Source: Erythrobacter sp. UBA2510 (GTDB lineage: Bacteria > Pseudomonadota > Alphaproteobacteria > Sphingomonadales > Sphingomonadaceae). From it: a stretch of 8,029 nt of DNA. The position numbers and the translations under genes were made by a program. Position 1 is the stretch's first letter, and each line of letters opens with the position of its first letter. Location of the stretch: contig DDNW01000161.1 in NCBI GenBank assembly GCA_002341345.1, forward strand, positions 1 through 8,029. The letters run 5' to 3'. The notes beneath the pieces are model-generated. The model was not told the DNA's origin. It searched no databases and saw nothing but the letters and a program-made list of their open reading frames with translations. Positions 4,070 through 8,029 of the stretch are shown here, piece by piece.

Positions 4070-6955
4070 ATGGCAATCTTTCACTTCAGCGCAAAGGTCA
4101 TCGGAAGGTCGAGCGGACGCAGTGCCGTTGCGGCAGCGGCTTATCGTGCAGGCGAACAGCTGCACGATGAACGCATCGACAGAACCCATGATTTCACCAA
4201 CAAGGCGGGCGTCCTTCACTCCGAAGTAATGCTGCCCAAAGGCGCGCCCGAAGCCTTCGCCGACCGGGCCACGCTTTGGAACGCGGTCGAGGCCGCCGAG
4301 AAGCGCAAGGACGCCCAGCTCGCCCGCGAGGTCGAGTTCGCCCTGCCCCGCGAGCTGACCAAGAAGGACAACATCAAGCTGGCGCGCGAGTTCGTGAAAG
4401 CCGAGTTCGTCGAAAAAGGCATGATCGCCGATCTCAATGTGCATTGGGATATTGGCGAGGACGGCAAGGCCAAGCCGCATGCGCATGTCATGCTCACCAT
4501 GCGCGAAGTAACCAGGGACGGCTTTGGCGCAAAGGTCCGCGAGTGGAACAAGACCGCGCTCATTGAGCAATGGCGCGAGCGCTGGGCCGATCACGTCAAC
4601 CGCGCCCTGGCAGAACGCGACATCGACGCGCGGATCGATCACCGCAGCCTGGAGGCGCAGGGGATTGGGCTGGAACCACAGGACAAGATCGGTCCTGCTG
4701 CCTCGCGCATTGGCGGACGCGGACTGGAAGCAGAACGGATCGAAGAACACCGAGCCATCGCCCAGCGCAATGGCGAGCGCATCATCGCCAATCCCGCGCT
4801 GGCACTGGATGCCATTACGCACCAGCAGGCGACGTTCACCAAGCGCGATCTTGCCGCCTTCGTACACCGGCATAGCGACGGCAAGGAGCAGTTCGATGCG
4901 GCCTACAACGCCGTGCGCGCGTCGCCCGACCTGATTGCGCTTGGGAAGGACGGACGCGAGCAGGACCGCTTCACGTCTCGCGCGATGATCGAGACCGAAC
5001 AGCGGCTGCATCATGCCGCCGACACGATGGTGCAGCGTGCCAAACACAGCGTCAATGATGTCCAGCGCAATGCAGCGTTTTCCAGCGCGGCGAAGCGCGG
5101 TTTGGTTCTTTCCGGCGAGCAGAAATCCGCCTTCGAGCACGTTACCAATCGCAAGGGCCTTGCGGTGGTCGTTGGCTATGCCGGAACCGGCAAAAGCGCG
5201 ATGCTAGGCGTGGCACGCGAGGCATGGGAAAGCGCGGGCTACAATGTGCGCGGTGCAGCCCTATCTGGCATCGCCGCCGAGGGGCTTGAGAACGGCTCCG
5301 GCATCACAGCGCGCACCATCGCCAGCCTTGAGCACCAATGGAGCAAGGGACGCGAGCAGCTCACTGCCAGGGATGTGCTCGTCATCGACGAGGCGGGCAT
5401 GGTCGGCACGCGCCAGATGGAGCGCGTGCTCTCCCATGCCGCGAAGGCCGGTGCGAAGGTCGTTCTGGTCGGCGACCAGCAGCAGCTTCAGGCCATCGAA
5501 GCAGGCGCGGCCTTTCGGGCGATCCACGAACGCCACGGCGGGGTCGAAATCAGCGAGGTTCGCCGCCAACTATCAGCATGGCAGCAGGACGCGACCCGGC
5601 ATCTCGCCACATGCCGCACCGGCGAAGCGATCCGCAGCTATCAAGATCAGGGCATGGTCCATGCCGCCGACACCCGCGAGGTGGCGCGGAAAGAGCTGAT
5701 CGAGCGCTGGGATCAGGAACGGATGGCACGCTCTGTCGACAGCCAGATCATCCTCACCCACACCAATGACGAGGTCCGCGAGCTGAACCAGATGGCACGC
5801 GGGAAGATGCGCGAGGCTGACGCTTTGAGCGCGGATGCCACGATCAAGGCGGCACGCGGCGAGCGGCAGTTCGCCAGCGGCGATCGAATTATCTTCCTGC
5901 GCAACGAGCGCGGGCTTGGGGTGAAGAACGGGACTCTGGGAACAGTCCGTTTGGCCAGCGCCCAGCGCATGGCGGTGCGCACCGACGACGGACGCGAGGT
6001 CACGTTCGACACCAAGGACTACGCCCACATCGATCATGGCTACGCGGCCACGATCCATAAGGCGCAGGGGATGACCGTGGACCGCGCCCATGTGCTCGCC
6101 ACACCGGGCATGGACAGCCATTCCGCCTATGTCGCCATGTCACGCCATCGCGATGGGCTGGCGCTGCATTACGGGCGCGATGACTTTGCCAATCAGTCGA
6201 AACTTGTCCGCACGCTCAGCCGGGAGCGAGGGAAGGACATGGCAGGCGATTACAAGCCCGAGCAGGCTTTCGCTGAACTGCGCGGCATCAGCTTCCGCGA
6301 GCGGATCAGCAAGATGGTTCGGCAGATGCCCGAGAAGGCGAAATCGATCTTCGGGAACTTCCGACCACAGGCCCGCCAGCTTGAGCCGCTTCCGGTGCAG
6401 ACGAACACGCAGAACGACCAGCGCCGCGCGGTCGAAAGCTTTGCCCGCGCAGTGGGCGATATCGGAACGATGCAGGCCCAGGGCTTGCCCGCCCTCCCGC
6501 ACCAGAAGGATGCGCTGGAGAAAGCAGGAAAGACCCTCGACGCGATCCGACCCCATGCCGCCGCCGACCTCGCTAAGGCGCTGGAACGGCATCCTGAGCT
6601 GATCGCAGAGGCCGCTGGCGGGCGTAGCAAGGAAACCATGCGCGCCATGAGGCAAGAGGCCGATGTGCGGGCCGATCCGGCGCTGCGATCCGAGCGCTTT
6701 GTCAGCGACTGGCAGGGGCTGAGCGCCGCACGCAAGCAGCTTGAGCAGCAGGGTGACCGCGCAGGCGCGGCCCGCGTGTCCGCGAAGCAGAACGAGCTGG
6801 CGAAGGGGCTGGAACGCGATCCGCAGGTCGAAGGCCTGTTGCGCGGCAAGGCCCGCGAACTTGGCATCGATCCAAAGCCCGAACGCAGCATCGCCAATGA
6901 ACTCACCGCAACCCTCACCCGCGAGCGCACCCGCGCTTTCGACATGAGCATTTAG
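4070..6955 (+). CDS. traA: TraA: MobQ-type relaxase fused to a superfamily-1 helicase
   Basis: This 961-residue protein would nick oriT, stay bound to the 5' end of the transferred strand and unwind it. The N-terminal MobA/MobL relaxase begins MAIFHFSAKVIGRSSGRSA; Y25 (AAAAYRAG) sits where MobA of RSF1010 has its catalytic tyrosine. Metal-binding histidines are likely H125 (HWD) and H137/H139 (KPHAHVM). The TraA helicase follows, with Walker A GYAGTGKS (369-376), Walker B VLVIDEAG (436-443), a GDQQQL motif, motif V GYAATIHKAQG (657-667) and motif VI VAMSRHRDGL (688-697). The last 260 residues are helical and charged, as in relatives. The ATG at 4070 is chosen over an upstream GTG at 4031 because it begins exactly at the conserved MAIFHFSAK; the extension would run through the oriT stem. 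The Shine-Dalgarno is weak. All key motifs look intact. Length is a little under the about 1100 residues of Ti TraA, in line with sphingomonad versions. Confidence 0.95.
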   Translation: MAIFHFSAKVIGRSSGRSAVAAAAYRAGEQLHDERIDRTHDFTNKAGVLHSEVMLPKGAPEAFADRATLWNAVEAAEKRKDAQLAREVEFALPRELTKKDNIKLAREFVKAEFVEKGMIADLNVHWDIGEDGKAKPHAHVMLTMREVTRDGFGAKVREWNKTALIEQWRERWADHVNRALAERDIDARIDHRSLEAQGIGLEPQDKIGPAASRIGGRGLEAERIEEHRAIAQRNGERIIANPALALDAITHQQATFTKRDLAAFVHRHSDGKEQFDAAYNAVRASPDLIALGKDGREQDRFTSRAMIETEQRLHHAADTMVQRAKHSVNDVQRNAAFSSAAKRGLVLSGEQKSAFEHVTNRKGLAVVVGYAGTGKSAMLGVAREAWESAGYNVRGAALSGIAAEGLENGSGITARTIASLEHQWSKGREQLTARDVLVIDEAGMVGTRQMERVLSHAAKAGAKVVLVGDQQQLQAIEAGAAFRAIHERHGGVEISEVRRQLSAWQQDATRHLATCRTGEAIRSYQDQGMVHAADTREVARKELIERWDQERMARSVDSQIILTHTNDEVRELNQMARGKMREADALSADATIKAARGERQFASGDRIIFLRNERGLGVKNGTLGTVRLASAQRMAVRTDDGREVTFDTKDYAHIDHGYAATIHKAQGMTVDRAHVLATPGMDSHSAYVAMSRHRDGLALHYGRDDFANQSKLVRTLSRERGKDMAGDYKPEQAFAELRGISFRERISKMVRQMPEKAKSIFGNFRPQARQLEPLPVQTNTQNDQRRAVESFARAVGDIGTMQAQGLPALPHQKDALEKAGKTLDAIRPHAAADLAKALERHPELIAEAAGGRSKETMRAMRQEADVRADPALRSERFVSDWQGLSAARKQLEQQGDRAGAARVSAKQNELAKGLERDPQVEGLLRGKARELGIDPKPERSIANELTATLTRERTRAFDMSI

Positions 6956-6965
6956 GAGAAACGAC

Positions 6966-7724
6966 ATGGAAGACGAACACATCGAAGAAGTGCAACTGGA
7001 CCTCGAAGTCGAGGAACCGCCAGCGTTGGTACCAGAACCGGAGGCCGTGACAGAAGCCGATCCGGCAGCGGAGGCCTTCGCCCGTCTCGAAGGCGAAATG
7101 GCGATGGTGCGCCATACTGTCCAGAACATGGCCAGGGAACGAGCCGACATCGTGATCCCGGATTACACCGCCACGCTAAGCAAGATGACCAGCCAGCTAG
7201 AGCAGGTGTCCGACAGGCTGGCAGCCATCGGTGGCAAGCCTGCCATCGAACTTACACCGGAAGACATAGCAGTTCAGATCAAACGTGCCTCGCTCGAAAT
7301 GCTGCGCGACAGCAGCGACCTGTTCCGGCACGGACGCAAAGACTTGGACCTTGCAACCGGTCGGCTCACCGCAATTGTCGGGCGAGTCCGCACCGAGGCC
7401 GAGCAGAAGCGTCAGACCTGGCACTTTGCAGGCTTGGGGTTGGCTGTTGGTATCCTACTGTGGTCGATCCTCCCTGGCACCATCGCCCGCGCCATGCCCG
7501 AAAGCTGGCATTGGCCAGAACGGATGGCCCGCAAGGCCGTTGGTGAGCCGTCCATCGTGGAGGCTGGCATTCGACTGATCCGATCACATAACCCCGAAGC
7601 TTGGGAAGAACTGGCAGAGGCGCAGGGCATACTGAGTGCAAACCGCGAGGCGCTGGAACTGTGCAAGGAGCGGGCGCGAGAAGTGGGGCATTCGGTCAGT
7701 TGTGCGATCCAAGTGGCACCGTAG
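6966..7724 (+). CDS. DUF6118-like membrane-anchored protein following traA
   Basis: The 252-residue product begins with a very acidic stretch (MEDEHIEEVQLDLEVEEPPA), then AAEAFARLEGEMAMVRHTVQ and VIPDYTATLSKM, a helical or coiled region (about 40-150), one hydrophobic segment (about 152-172, FAGLGLAVGILLWSILPG) and a soluble helical C-terminus with two cysteines in its last 24 residues. I recognise the FARLEGE...IPDY pattern as the DUF6118 family found beside traA in sphingomonad elements; the function is unknown. No signal peptide is visible, so a single-pass membrane protein with most of its mass in the cytoplasm is the likeliest layout. GGAG at 6955-6958, sharing the last base of the traA stop, lies seven bases before the ATG, and only ten bases separate the two genes, so they are probably co-transcribed. 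This suggests, but does not show, a role tied to TraA or the transfer complex. Confidence 0.82.
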   Translation: MEDEHIEEVQLDLEVEEPPALVPEPEAVTEADPAAEAFARLEGEMAMVRHTVQNMARERADIVIPDYTATLSKMTSQLEQVSDRLAAIGGKPAIELTPEDIAVQIKRASLEMLRDSSDLFRHGRKDLDLATGRLTAIVGRVRTEAEQKRQTWHFAGLGLAVGILLWSILPGTIARAMPESWHWPERMARKAVGEPSIVEAGIRLIRSHNPEAWEELAEAQGILSANREALELCKERAREVGHSVSCAIQVAP

Positions 7725-7803
7725 GGCGCTATCGCAATCGCCGAATACTATACTCTCTTGGCCCTACAGCCCATTTGCGCTCGATTCGTTATCGCGGGAT
7801 CAT

Positions 7804-8025
7804 TTACTGAACTGGCTCACGAAGACTCGCTTCCCAAATCGCTTGCATTTGGCTTGGCGGGTTTAACAAGCACCATATCTTTCGCACGATCGTATCACGC
7901 AGTTTTGCCATGTCGGGGTAGTCATATACGCAAACCATCGCTTCGAAGATGCCGCGCTTTGGTTCGTATTCGGCGTGGATGCGTTGGTCAGCCAGAGCTT
8001 GATCTATGACACTTTGATCTTTCAT
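7804..8025 (-). CDS. Small hypothetical protein, possibly partial
   Basis: The 73-residue frame begins MKDQSVIDQALADQRIHAEY and contains FEAMVCVYDYPDMAKLRDTI. Its composition looks protein-like (charged helices, few rare residues), unlike the arginine- and serine-rich shadows elsewhere, and it ends with TAA at 7806-7804. I do not recognise a family. Only four bases lie upstream of the ATG at 8025 in the window, so its ribosome binding site cannot be seen and the frame may extend past the edge. It is convergent with the DUF6118-like gene. The 79 bases between them (7725-7803) show no clear terminator or other element. Confidence 0.5.
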   Translation of the reverse strand: MKDQSVIDQALADQRIHAEYEPKRGIFEAMVCVYDYPDMAKLRDTIVRKIWCLLNPPSQMQAIWEASLREPVQ

Positions 8026-8029
8026 CCAA

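Noticed and set aside
7758..8009. + strand open frame at the right edge
   Set aside because: It overlaps the more protein-like - strand frame and has an arginine/cysteine-rich shadow composition.
1..8029. CRISPR array, tRNA, rRNA, transposase or insertion sequence ends
   Set aside because: No regularly spaced direct repeats, no tRNA-like or rRNA sequence and no transposase motif were seen on either strand.

Overview
The window looks like part of a conjugative plasmid or integrative conjugative element from an alphaproteobacterium, most likely a sphingomonad (Sphingobium/Novosphingobium-like). The basis is a Ti/MobQ-type TraA relaxase-helicase, divergent small traC and traD genes, a DUF6118-like gene directly after traA, and GC-rich codon use in the transfer genes. 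I cannot tell plasmid from chromosomal island; no replication, partition, coupling-protein or type IV secretion gene is present.

Left part (1-3238, + strand): a two-gene cargo module that looks like anti-phage or restriction-type defence. The first gene enters from outside the window. Its visible C-terminal end has tandem DUF3320-type winged-helix repeats and a terminal winged helix, as found at the end of large DUF4011/DUF3320 superfamily-1 helicase proteins. The second encodes an AAA_13 (RloC/PrrC-related) ABC-type ATPase with a CPFC zinc hook. An in-frame TAG at 2822-2824 cuts it just after the complete ATPase core, and the same frame stays open for 137 more codons that read like the family's normal C-terminus.

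Middle (3239-4069): a short junction with a possible terminator, then traD and traC on the - strand. The traC-traA divergent intergenic region carries inverted repeats and a convincing MobQ-type oriT: a 6-bp inverted repeat next to a TAAGCGCG/CCCT core on the - strand, resembling the RSF1010 and Ti oriT sites.

Right part (4070-8029): traA (961 aa; relaxase plus superfamily-1 helicase), a DUF6118-like membrane-anchored protein probably co-transcribed with it, and a small convergent hypothetical ORF at the edge.

How it fits together: TraA would nick the - strand in oriT with help from TraC and TraD. By analogy with RSF1010, the 5' end of the transferred strand would run toward traC/traD and then the defence-like module, so that cargo would enter the recipient early and traA last. 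That ordering and the truncated ATPase are the most interesting aspects of the window.
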